Assembly: GCA_029932715.1 (NCBI GenBank)
Contig: JAOZPO010000079.1
Coordinates: 1 to 6,519, forward strand
DNA: 6,519 nucleotides
Reading direction: 5' to 3'
Origin: Halobacteria archaeon
GTDB lineage: Archaea > Halobacteriota > Syntropharchaeia > Alkanophagales > Methanospirareceae
The notes under the pieces: generated by a model
What the model saw: the letters and a program-made list of their open reading frames with translations, nothing else
Databases searched by the model: none
What the model was told of the DNA's origin: nothing
In this document: positions 1-6,014 of the stretch, in pieces
Numbering within the stretch: the stretch's first letter is position 1
Layout: each line of letters starts with the position of its first letter
Made by a program: the position numbers and the translations under genes

Positions 1-212
1 ATCTCAAAACTTTTCTCGGATATTCTGTTCAATTCTAACGCATCGAGAACTTTGTCAATCAGAAATTCCCTCGTAAATGCTTCTGGCTCCGCCTTCTCTT
101 TCATAAATTCCGCGCGAAGTTCCTTACCTTCGTCAAAGACTTTACTTTTACCATCCAGTGTAAGCCGTTCTTTAATATCTATTAATATTTCAGCAGTATC
201 CGCCGGATTCAT
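1..212 (-). CDS. N-terminal fragment of an uncharacterised protein, possibly restriction/DNA-methylase related (cut by window edge)
   Basis: Reading the minus strand from an ATG at 212 gives 70 uninterrupted codons that run off the left edge, so only the N-terminus is visible. The peptide begins MNPADTAEILIDIKERL and is mostly charged helix. Around residues 45-62 it carries EAFTREFLIDKVLDALELN. An F-T-x-x-[FY]-L-I-D-x-[VL]-L-x-A-L helix of this kind is often seen near the N-terminus of type I/IIG restriction subunits and N6-adenine DNA methylases, but this is recalled resemblance and the catalytic part is outside the window. An in-frame stop lies 10 codons upstream with no other start between, which fixes the start. 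The Shine-Dalgarno match is poor: GGGGTGAG at 231-238 is about 18 nt from the ATG. The gene follows the 163-residue gene on the same strand after 54 bp and may be co-transcribed with it. I am sure it is a gene and unsure of its function. Confidence 0.6.
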   Translation of the reverse strand, partial: MNPADTAEILIDIKERLTLDGKSKVFDEGKELRAEFMKEKAEPEAFTREFLIDKVLDALELNRISEKSFE

Positions 213-256
213 ATTATTTCCGTCTCTACCCTCACCCCTTCAATCATCGGAGGATT

Positions 257-263
257 AAAAAAA
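257..263 (-). terminator. Oligo-T run after the 163-residue gene
   Basis: Seven consecutive A on the plus strand give T7 in the minus-strand transcript, starting 3 nt after the stop codon of the gene at 267-758. Archaeal RNA polymerase often terminates at such runs without a hairpin. A T7 is only moderately strong, and the next gene on the same strand starts 45 nt further on, so read-through is possible. Confidence 0.4.
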
Positions 264-266
264 GAG

Positions 267-758
267 TCAGAGATATGATTTCCTCTCTCTCTCCTTCTGC
301 TCCTTATACCTCCTTCTTAGAATAGGGTCGCTGCTCATACGCTCTATTTCCCGGTCCAGCATATCATCTAACTTCGCTTGCTTTTCTGATACGTAATCAC
401 GGCAAAGCGAATGTGTGGAATCAGAAGAATACTGCTGTACACCTGCCATAATAATAGCCAAATCCTTCTTTTTATGCGACTGTGGTGAGATCATGCCAAA
501 GGGGACTGGTGCTCCCGACCCTAAAAGTTCTTTTAAATCATTATCAATCTTCCCTACTTCTAACCCAAATCCTGTTACCTCATTACTACCGGTATGCTCC
601 ATCTTTAACTGCCAGAGCCTCTCAGAAGTACCGATGAACATATCATACCTGCCTTTTGGATTCTGACCAGCCAGCACTCTCCAGGCTTCCTTATCTTTGC
701 TCTTATCCCAGTTCTCCTTTAATATCCGTGCTATCTCTGCTGATGTTTTTATCCCCAT
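267..758 (-). CDS. Hypothetical protein, 163 residues
   Basis: Complete gene; I do not recognise the family. The start is well supported: ATG at 758 is preceded by GGAGGC at 766-771 with a 7-nt spacer, and a TATA-like TTTATATT lies at 796-803. The predicted protein is soluble, with no signal peptide or membrane segment. Residues 5-30 are helical and charged. Residues 37-53 form a hydrophobic-acidic stretch (RYDMFIGTSERLWQLK) whose D39 and Q50-L-K52 could be a degenerate PD-(D/E)xK nuclease core, with Q replacing the usual E. Residues 80-92 are rich in G and P. From about 118 to the C-terminus the chain is a highly charged helix, probably coiled, ending in a run of R, K and E. Its only close same-strand neighbour is the truncated gene at 1-212. 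The nuclease idea is speculative; a structural or regulatory protein is equally possible. Confidence 0.75.
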   Translation of the reverse strand: MGIKTSAEIARILKENWDKSKDKEAWRVLAGQNPKGRYDMFIGTSERLWQLKMEHTGSNEVTGFGLEVGKIDNDLKELLGSGAPVPFGMISPQSHKKKDLAIIMAGVQQYSSDSTHSLCRDYVSEKQAKLDDMLDREIERMSSDPILRRRYKEQKERERKSYL

Positions 759-765
759 TTCTTAT

Positions 766-803
766 GCCTCCATGTACTGAATATTGCTTTATTAGAATAT
801 AAA
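766..803 (-). promoter_or_regulatory. Promoter and ribosome binding site of the 163-residue gene
   Basis: Read on the minus strand, TTTATATT at 803-796 is a good archaeal TATA box. A transcript start about 25 nt downstream would fall near 775, giving a short leader that carries GGAGGC (771-766) 7 nt before the ATG. A second AT-rich candidate, TTATATAC at 824-817, could serve instead. Confidence 0.5.
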
Positions 804-824
804 GCATTGGTATTTGTATATAAT

Positions 825-830
825 AAAAAA
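825..830 (-). terminator. Possible oligo-T terminator of tRNA-Ser
   Basis: T6 in minus-strand sense, directly preceded by the GC-rich CTCGCGC, about 65 nt beyond the 3' end of the tRNA. It is the first pure T run downstream of the tRNA, so it is the likeliest stop for that transcript. The run is short and the assignment is tentative. Confidence 0.3.
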
Positions 831-895
831 GCGCGAGATTTTACCTGATTAACACAAATGCAAATCACACTTCCCTTTACGCAAACTAAACATAA

Positions 896-981
896 CGCCA
901 GGGTCAGGATTTGAACCTGAGCGTCCCTTACGGGACAGTGACTCTCGAGGCCACCGCATTTGTCCGCTCTGCCACCCTGGC
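896..981 (-). tRNA. tRNA-Ser (anticodon CGA, reads UCG)
   Basis: The minus strand folds into a class II tRNA. The 7-bp acceptor GCCAGGG pairs with CCCUGGC, followed by discriminator G at 896, as usual for serine tRNAs. Positions 8-9 are UG. A 3-bp D stem GCA/UGC encloses an 11-nt loop. The anticodon stem GUGGC/GUCAC has one G-U pair and a 7-nt loop CUCGAGA with CGA in the anticodon place, so there is no anticodon-loop intron. A long variable arm GUCCC-GUAA-GGGAC with a perfect 5-bp stem separates Ser/Leu from other tRNAs. The T arm is UCAGG-UUCAAAU-CCUGA. The CCA tail is not encoded; the bases after the discriminator are TTA. It stands alone, divergent from the FAD gene on the plus strand. 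Confidence 0.97.
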
Positions 982-1017
982 TCCTCACACTTAGTTTAAA
1001 AAATCTCCTTATCTTTT

Positions 1018-1025
1018 GATAAAAC
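1018..1025 (-). promoter_or_regulatory. Weak candidate TATA box for tRNA-Ser
   Basis: In minus-strand sense this reads GTTTTATC. It would place a transcript start near 996, about 15 nt before the mature tRNA 5' end, which is reasonable for an archaeal tRNA precursor. The more AT-rich TTTTTTAAA at 995-1003 is too close to the tRNA to be its TATA box. Confidence 0.25.
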
Positions 1026-1100
1026 TTTACCCACTGATTTTTTTCATGGTCCCCCACACAACACACACTGCTTCTGTCTTTTTTGCTGTTGATGTATCTA

Positions 1101-1110
1101 CATATAAAAG
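1101..1110 (+). promoter_or_regulatory. Candidate TATA box for the FAD oxidoreductase / glycosyltransferase operon
   Basis: CATATAAAAG lies in the 221-bp gap between the divergent tRNA and the FAD gene. It predicts a transcript start near 1130 and a leader of about 70 nt. An alternative is CTATATGATT at 1130-1139, which would give a leader of about 45 nt. Apart from these elements I see nothing else in 982-1202. Confidence 0.4.
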
Positions 1111-1202
1111 TTACTGTAATGATAGAATGCTATATGATTCAATACATGCAGTGCTTCTTTTAGACATAAGCGAAAAGAGAGATATTGACAGGATATGAAG
1201 AG

Positions 1203-2501
1203 ATGAGCACAGGGATATTAGGTGCGGGACTCACGGGATTGACACTTGGAAATCTCATAGCAGATTGCGAGATATTAGAAAAGAGTAGCGAGTGTGGCGG
1301 GTTATGCCAGTCCCTGGAAGAAGAAGGTTTTACCTTCGACTGGGGCGGCTCGCATATTATATTCTCTAAAGACACTGCGGTTCTGGATTTTATGCTCGAA
1401 AAGCTCGGTGATAACGTTGTGAAATGCAGGAGGAACACAAAAATATTGTATAAAGGCAATTATGTGAAATATCCGTTTGAAAATGGCCTGTCCGACCTAC
1501 CATTACTGGATAATTTCGAATGTCTCAAAGGTTTCATCGAAGCTTTGATCTGTAACAATATCTGTAACAATAGCCCCGGTAATTTTAATGACTGGCTCCA
1601 CACTACTTTTGGTGATGGGATAGCGGAAAAATATCTCGTGCCCTATAATGAGAAGATTTGGAATTATGATCTGTCTAAAATGGGCACATGGTGGGTAGAA
1701 GGAAGAGTCCCAAAACCGCCCGTAGATGATATTATCAAATCGTCACTTGGAATTGAGACAGAGGGATACACACATCAATTATACTTCTACTACCCCAAAG
1801 AAGGCGGTATAAACGCTTTGATCAAATGTTTAGAACGCGAATCTAAGGATAAGCTAATAAAGAAATTCGATGTGAACTCAATCAAACGAGATAAAGACGG
1901 CTGGATTGTATCGAATGGTAGAGAAAAGAGGCGATATGATAACATTATAGCAACGCACCCGATTTTTGATCTTATTCACTCACTGGATGATGTTCCTGCT
2001 GAGGTTTACAATGCACTTCACGAACTGAAATACAACTCTCTTATCACTGTAATGCTTGGGCTAAGTGTGGCGCAATCAAACGATTATTCATGGTTGTATA
2101 TACCAGACAGAGATTGTCTCGCGCATAGAGTTGCATTTCCATCGAATTACAGTAAATTCGTGGCGCCTGAAGGAAAGAGCGCAGTTGTCGCAGAGATAAC
2201 GTATAATAGCAGTGATTCCGTGGATATGTTATCTAATGATGAGATATTAAGCCGCACGATAGAAGAATTGCATAAAAGAGAGATTATAAATAGGGATACC
2301 GTATGCTTCAGCAAAGCGAAGCGAACAAAGTACGCTTATGTCATTTATGATTTAGATTATGAGAAGAATATGGGTATGATAAAGCGATTTTTAAACGAGA
2401 GAGGGATTCACCTTGTCGGGCGGTTTGCGGAATTTAAGTATCTTAATATGGATGCTTGTGTGCGTAATGCACTGGATTTTGTAAAGGTGATGCGTACGTA
2501 A
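1203..2501 (+). CDS. FAD-dependent oxidoreductase, protoporphyrinogen oxidase / UDP-galactopyranose mutase-like (COG1232 type)
   Basis: A 432-residue soluble flavoprotein. The N-terminal Rossmann motif is G7-A-G-L-T-G12, followed by the ribose-binding acid E26 in CEILEKS and the GGLC turn at 32-35. FDWGGSHII at 45-53 matches the conserved segment near the flavin in this superfamily. YPFENGLSDLP at 90-100 and YNEKIWNYDLSKM at 148-160, followed by the WVEGRVP segment, are typical of sugar-associated members related to UDP-galactopyranose mutase. The C-terminal FAD-binding signature is GRFAEFKYLNMD at 406-417. ATG 1203 is chosen over the in-frame TTG at 1185 because AGGA at 1190-1193 gives a normal 9-nt spacing to 1203, while the TTG lies upstream of it; MSTGILGAG is also the usual distance to the Rossmann motif. 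The stop overlaps the start of the glycosyltransferase (TAATG), so the two are translationally coupled. The substrate is unknown; a nucleotide-sugar or glycan intermediate is inferred from the neighbour. True galactopyranose mutase activity is not shown. Confidence 0.88.
   Translation: MSTGILGAGLTGLTLGNLIADCEILEKSSECGGLCQSLEEEGFTFDWGGSHIIFSKDTAVLDFMLEKLGDNVVKCRRNTKILYKGNYVKYPFENGLSDLPLLDNFECLKGFIEALICNNICNNSPGNFNDWLHTTFGDGIAEKYLVPYNEKIWNYDLSKMGTWWVEGRVPKPPVDDIIKSSLGIETEGYTHQLYFYYPKEGGINALIKCLERESKDKLIKKFDVNSIKRDKDGWIVSNGREKRRYDNIIATHPIFDLIHSLDDVPAEVYNALHELKYNSLITVMLGLSVAQSNDYSWLYIPDRDCLAHRVAFPSNYSKFVAPEGKSAVVAEITYNSSDSVDMLSNDEILSRTIEELHKREIINRDTVCFSKAKRTKYAYVIYDLDYEKNMGMIKRFLNERGIHLVGRFAEFKYLNMDACVRNALDFVKVMRT
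2486..2490 (+). promoter_or_regulatory. Ribosome binding site of the glycosyltransferase, inside the end of the FAD gene
   Basis: GGTGA, the classic archaeal anti-16S sequence, lies 10 nt before ATG 2501 within the last codons of the upstream gene. It supports both the chosen start and coupled translation of the pair. Confidence 0.7.
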
Positions 2502-3220
2502 TGAGTAAGAAAATATCTGTCGTCATCCCGACGTATAATGAGGAGCGATATATAGGGAGATGCTTGAAGAGTCTTGTAAATCAGACATTGCACCGTGAAG
2601 AATTTGAGATCGTGGTTGTGGACGGAGGAAGCGAGGACAGAACAGTAGAATTAGCAGAAGGATATGCTGATGCTGTGATACATCAGAAGAGCGAAGGTGT
2701 CGGAGGTGCGAGAAACGACGGTGTAGACAGAGCGAGGGGGGAAATTATCGCGACTACTGATGCAGATATAATCCTGCCAGAAGAGTGGCTTGCACGAATA
2801 TGCGCTGATTTCGACTCTAATAGAAGAGTGGTTGCCGTTTACGGGCCGATAATCCCTATTGAAGATATATTTAAATACCAGTTCTTAATCGGGTTGTTTA
2901 ATAAAGTTGCGTATCTATCTGCCAGGATGCGGGTCTTTTATGCCACTCTTGGCTCAAATACGGCGTTCCTCAGGCGTACATTCATGCAGATAGGTGGATA
3001 TACAGATTTACCGGCGGGCGATGATTATGAAATCGCACTGCGGCTTAAACGAGAAGGTAGGATATACTACGATCCAGAGCTATACGTGGATTTCTCCATG
3101 AGACGAATGCAGCAGTTCGGTATTTTACGGACTCTATACATCTGGGCGATAAATGCTGTATCTGTAAAGCGAGACGGGACAGCAAAGGTGAATTATACAC
3201 GGCAGATATATTATAGATAG
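2501..3220 (+). CDS. Family 2 glycosyltransferase (GT-A fold)
   Basis: A 239-residue enzyme expected to transfer a sugar from an activated nucleotide donor in the cytoplasm. The N-terminus SVVIPTYNEERYIGRCL (6-22) is the standard GT2 opening, followed by VVVDGGSEDRT (38-48) that contacts the nucleotide. The GGARNDGVDRARGEII segment (68-83) leads to the metal-binding DXD motif T86-D87-A-D89. GDDYE at 173-177 matches the [E/D]-D-x-[E/D] region that holds the catalytic base. Residues 124-143 are moderately hydrophobic and could touch the membrane, but there is no clear transmembrane helix. The length is that of a bare catalytic domain. It overlaps the FAD gene by one base and is preceded by GGTGA, so the pair is an operon. 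The acceptor cannot be read from sequence; surface polysaccharide or protein glycosylation is likely. Its end converges with trpD 11 bp away; a T-rich stretch at 3223-3235 may help end transcription. Confidence 0.92.
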   Translation: MSKKISVVIPTYNEERYIGRCLKSLVNQTLHREEFEIVVVDGGSEDRTVELAEGYADAVIHQKSEGVGGARNDGVDRARGEIIATTDADIILPEEWLARICADFDSNRRVVAVYGPIIPIEDIFKYQFLIGLFNKVAYLSARMRVFYATLGSNTAFLRRTFMQIGGYTDLPAGDDYEIALRLKREGRIYYDPELYVDFSMRRMQQFGILRTLYIWAINAVSVKRDGTAKVNYTRQIYYR

Positions 3221-3231
3221 TGGTTTCTTTG

Positions 3232-4239
3232 TTAGTTTGCAAACCTGATGAATTCGTTCAGCTTCTTCTGCGCACTACCATCTTCTAATATCACGCGTGC
3301 AACTTCAAAACCTTGCTCTATCGTTTCCGCCTCTTCCGCTGCGAATATAGCAGATGCAGCATTTAGTAACACCACATCTCTTTTTGCCCCTTGCTCATTA
3401 CCGCTCAAAATATCAGTCAATATCTTCGCACCCTCTTCCTTAGACCCACCCGCTATTTCGTCCGGGGACGCATATTTAAGACCGAAATCATAGGGCTTTA
3501 TGAAGTAAGTTGTTATCTCGCCCCCTTCCAGTTGTGATACTTTTGTCTTACCGGAGATGGAGACTTCATCCAGACCCGGCTCGCCATGCACGACTAATGC
3601 CTTCTTAAGCCCTAAGATGCGAAGCACCTTTGCTATCTTCTCTGTAAGCGATGCGTCATAAACGCCGATGAGCTGGTGTGTGGCATTCGCAGGATTCGTC
3701 AGTGGACCCAGGATATTGAAAACCGTTCGTATTCCCAGCTTCTGTCTTACTTCCATTACGTTCTTCATCGCCTTGTGGTGCACAGGTGCAAACATGAATC
3801 CAATGCCCACTTTCTCTATACTTTCTGCTATCTTTTCCGCTGGAAATGCTAAATTCGCACCCAGTTCCTCTATCACATCTGCGCTACCACATTTTGACGT
3901 TACTGACCGGTTACCATGTTTTGCCACGGGAACCACGCAAGCAGTGATGAAGGCAGCAGTGGTGGAGATATTGAATGTTTTTATCGTATCGCCACCAGTA
4001 CCGCAAACGTCCACGCTTTTAGCCACCTTTGGGTTTATTCGCAATGCCATAGTACGCATAACCGTTGCGAATGCCGCTATCTCTTCTTCGGTCTCACCTT
4101 TCATTCTCAGTGCTGCTAAAAATGCAGCGGTCTGTAATTTCTCCGCATCTCCACTCATTATCGCTTGCATTGCCGCTTCTGCTTCGTTCGCGGTTAGATT
4201 CTCTCCTTCTACTACTTTGCCAAGATATTTTTCGAGCAT
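3232..4239 (-). CDS. trpD: Anthranilate phosphoribosyltransferase (TrpD)
   Basis: Second step of tryptophan biosynthesis: anthranilate plus PRPP gives N-(5-phosphoribosyl)anthranilate and pyrophosphate. The 335-residue length is normal. The N-terminal helical domain (about 1-70) contains the LxALRMKGETxEE segment. The PRPP-binding glycine loop is C79-G-T-G-G-D84, then NISTTAAF at 90-97 and KHGNRSVTSKCGSAD at 107-121. R165 in VRQKLG is at the place of the anthranilate-binding arginine of the Sulfolobus enzyme, and RTVFNILGPLTNPA (171-184) is the family signature. D224-E225 are the expected metal ligands. There is no obvious Shine-Dalgarno sequence before ATG 4239; the leader is a GAA-rich purine run. 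A TATA-like TTATTTAT at 4270-4277 predicts a very short leader. It lies 65 bp after metF on the same strand but behind a T10 run, so it is probably a separate unit. No other trp gene is in view. Confidence 0.97.
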   Translation of the reverse strand: MLEKYLGKVVEGENLTANEAEAAMQAIMSGDAEKLQTAAFLAALRMKGETEEEIAAFATVMRTMALRINPKVAKSVDVCGTGGDTIKTFNISTTAAFITACVVPVAKHGNRSVTSKCGSADVIEELGANLAFPAEKIAESIEKVGIGFMFAPVHHKAMKNVMEVRQKLGIRTVFNILGPLTNPANATHQLIGVYDASLTEKIAKVLRILGLKKALVVHGEPGLDEVSISGKTKVSQLEGGEITTYFIKPYDFGLKYASPDEIAGGSKEEGAKILTDILSGNEQGAKRDVVLLNAASAIFAAEEAETIEQGFEVARVILEDGSAQKKLNEFIRFAN

Positions 4240-4269
4240 TCTTACATCTTCTTCTTCTTAACCCAAAAA

Positions 4270-4277
4270 ATAAATAA
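4270..4277 (-). promoter_or_regulatory. Candidate TATA box of trpD
   Basis: TTATTTAT in minus-strand sense, directly after the T10 run that ends metF. The predicted start near 4247 leaves a leader of fewer than about 10 nt, which agrees with the absence of a Shine-Dalgarno sequence. It is loosely flanked by GGG and CCC arms (4278-4280 and 4262-4264). Confidence 0.4.
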
Positions 4278-4284
4278 GGGAGTT

Positions 4285-4294
4285 AAAAAAAAAA
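4285..4294 (-). terminator. T10 terminator after metF copy 1
   Basis: Ten uninterrupted T in the minus-strand transcript, 10 nt after the metF stop codon. It is bordered by GGGA and TCCC, which could form a weak stem around it. This is a strong candidate for archaeal oligo-T termination and separates metF from trpD. Confidence 0.7.
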
Positions 4295-4304
4295 GTTCCC
4301 TCTC

Positions 4305-5225
4305 TCATTCCATTATCTTCTTAAGTTCTGGAATTATCCGGGGATACCCCACAGCCATCATGTGGCAGCCCGCTGCCGGTGTGCCTTTAAGATGCTCCAG
4401 GAACCCGGTAAAGAATTCTACGTTTACCCTGTCCACCTCTTCCTTCCTCTTCTCTTTATCCTTTATCTCTTTCGTCTTCCTCATGGCTTCCAGATAATCC
4501 GGTGGCACATCCACGCCTGCAACGAATTTATCGAAGAAATCCGCCTGGCCGAAAGTCCTTGCAGGGAATATGCCTACCAGAACAGGAGTATCTACATTAC
4601 CTAACTCGTCAAAGAACTTATCCAGCACATCAGTGTAGTAAACGACCTGAGTTTGCAGGTATTCCACGCCGGCTTTTATCTTTCGCCGCACCTTAGCGAC
4701 TTCAGCTTTCAAATGTGCCGCTCCTGGCGCCGCTGCACCACCCACGTGCAGTTTCGGTGGGTCTTCTATCTCATTACCTCCAAGGTCTTTGCCCTCGTCC
4801 ACTACCGTCCTGATCATCTTGATCAATGTGGTTGAATCCAGATCGAATACCGGCTTTGCATCCGGCGTATCACCAAGTGAAACGTGGTCGCCTGCTAACG
4901 CTAAGATATTCTTCAGTCCTAATGTACCTGCACCAAGCACATCAGATAGAAGTGCCATACGATTCCTGTCCGCACACCTTAACTGATAAACACATTCCAT
5001 TCCTGCTTCTTCCTGTATTTTATACGACGCCGCCATGCTGTTGACATAGGCGAAACTCTGGGGATTGTCGGTTACGTTACATGCTACCACTAAACCCTTC
5101 AGCTCTTTTGCCATTCTAATCGGCTCGTTTACGTTCCCCGCTTTTTCCGGCTCTAACTCACCTGTGAAGACATACTCCCCCTCTTTCAGCTCTCTCATCA
5201 AATCGCTATAAACTTCATCTCCCAT
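4305..5225 (-). CDS. metF: Methylene-tetrahydrofolate reductase-type MetF, copy 1
   Basis: A 306-residue TIM-barrel flavoprotein that interconverts methylene- and methyl-tetrahydropterin. GELEPEKAG places E23 at the position of the catalytic glutamate of E. coli MetF (E28). QLRCADRNR (81-89) is the conserved strand end. LALAGDH puts D113 at the flavin-contacting aspartate (D120 in E. coli). EYLQTQVVY (188-196), VGIFPARTF (217-225) and GVDVPPDYL (237-245) are later barrel strands. A lysine/glutamate-rich helix at 254-268 and the closing AVGYPRIIPELKK (291-303) follow. The start ATG 5225 has an in-frame stop just upstream, and AAGGAG lies about 13 nt before it. It follows metV by 21 bp, so the two form an operon. 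In ANME-1-type archaea such MetF is thought to replace Mer and would act on tetrahydromethanopterin; here that is an inference. The electron donor is unknown. Confidence 0.93.
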   Translation of the reverse strand: MGDEVYSDLMRELKEGEYVFTGELEPEKAGNVNEPIRMAKELKGLVVACNVTDNPQSFAYVNSMAASYKIQEEAGMECVYQLRCADRNRMALLSDVLGAGTLGLKNILALAGDHVSLGDTPDAKPVFDLDSTTLIKMIRTVVDEGKDLGGNEIEDPPKLHVGGAAAPGAAHLKAEVAKVRRKIKAGVEYLQTQVVYYTDVLDKFFDELGNVDTPVLVGIFPARTFGQADFFDKFVAGVDVPPDYLEAMRKTKEIKDKEKRKEEVDRVNVEFFTGFLEHLKGTPAAGCHMMAVGYPRIIPELKKIME

Positions 5226-5246
5226 TTTTCACATCACTCTCCTTCT

Positions 5247-5999
5247 TTACTTCTCCTCTATCTTTGGCCTGCCGAGCAGAGGCAGATATGCCGGTAGAGA
5301 CCCAAGCATCATAGCCACAGGATTTACCTCCTTCTCTATCTCGAACAGTCGTGGCCGCTTCGCTTTGCTCCATTGGTGTGGGTCATTTATCTGCTCGAAT
5401 CTCTTAATATCCCCAAGCTTCTCCATTCGTTTGTATATCTTCACCCATGCGCAGTCCTTATCAGGGTCTACCTCACATTTGTCATCTTCTCGCACACCAC
5501 CGCAGGGACCGTTCATCAAACCTTTTCCGCACGCGGTCAGCGGACAGATTCCCGCCGTTTTGCCCAATTCACACATTCCACATGACTGACATGTCTCCTT
5601 AAACTTTGTGGGACCACCGCCTACAAGCCCCAGTGCATCGTTTGCCGGTATTACTTCCTTCGTGATTCCCATTGTCTCATCTGTATATTCTGTCACCACT
5701 TGCACTCCGTCACCGCAACTCATCATTAACAGGGCATCGCTGTTCTCAAGCGCCGTTCGGTTCTTTACCAGATACGCCGCACTCATGTCAATTTCGCATG
5801 CTGATATACCTAAAGGCAGGATAATCTTCGTAACGCTCTTACCTTCCTTCGTAAGCTTCTCCGCCATATCATTTACCGCTTTCTTGTCGCCGGTACCATA
5901 AAAGGTAGCACAACCGCCACAGCCCATTACTACTACTTTCTGTTTCCCATCGAGATAACCCAGAATTTCTTCCATCGGTTTTTGCTCTTGCGCAATCAT
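5247..5999 (-). CDS. metV: MetV-like zinc/iron-sulfur subunit of methylene-tetrahydropterin reductase (MTHFR C-terminal domain family)
   Basis: A 250-residue cysteine-rich partner of MetF, homologous to MetV of acetogens. The diagnostic region is C137-QS-C140-GM-C143, then C152-PLTA-C157 and the NGPCGG block at 163-168 (C166), followed by C175-EV and C183-AWVKIYKR, the standard ending of this domain. A second set lies in the N-terminal half: C27-GG-C30 directly after a strand, C68 in GISACEID, and C95 in MMSCGDG. The twelve cysteines could bind two or more metal or Fe-S centres and pass electrons to the MetF flavin. The C-terminus (about 226-245) is hydrophobic and proline-rich (AMMLGSLPAYLPLLG) and may be an interface. 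ATG 5999 has AAAGGA with a 5-nt spacer; no other start is in frame in the leader. It is the first gene of the metV-metF unit. Confidence 0.93.
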   Translation of the reverse strand: MIAQEQKPMEEILGYLDGKQKVVVMGCGGCATFYGTGDKKAVNDMAEKLTKEGKSVTKIILPLGISACEIDMSAAYLVKNRTALENSDALLMMSCGDGVQVVTEYTDETMGITKEVIPANDALGLVGGGPTKFKETCQSCGMCELGKTAGICPLTACGKGLMNGPCGGVREDDKCEVDPDKDCAWVKIYKRMEKLGDIKRFEQINDPHQWSKAKRPRLFEIEKEVNPVAMMLGSLPAYLPLLGRPKIEEK

Positions 6000-6014
6000 T
6001 TTATTCCTTTCTTT

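Noticed and set aside
52..258. Plus-strand open frame of 68 codons at the left end
   Set aside because: It is serine/leucine-rich and antisense to the truncated gene starting at 212, which has the more natural amino-acid composition.
749..1066. Minus-strand open frame of 105 codons between the small protein gene and the FAD gene
   Set aside because: It runs straight through the tRNA-Ser gene, contains no family-like sequence, and has no convincing start; it is an accident of the tRNA region.
1185..1202. Upstream TTG start adding six residues to the FAD oxidoreductase
   Set aside because: The TTG lies before the AGGA ribosome binding site at 1190-1193, while ATG 1203 is correctly spaced and gives the usual distance to the GxGxxG motif.
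1195..1206. Three-codon mini-frame ATG AAG AGA TGA overlapping the FAD gene start
   Set aside because: It could act as a leader peptide, but its ATG is only 1 nt after the AGGA sequence, too close to be used; probably chance.
4248..4258. Short CTT repeat before trpD as a microsatellite switch
   Set aside because: Only about four units lie in a purine-rich leader outside the coding region; too short to propose phase variation.
3668..4261. Plus-strand open frame of 197 codons
   Set aside because: It lies almost entirely antisense to the certain trpD gene; its low-complexity S/A/F-rich translation is typical of a shadow frame.
5608..5901. Plus-strand open frame of 97 codons
   Set aside because: It is antisense to metV, whose cysteine motifs are unmistakable.
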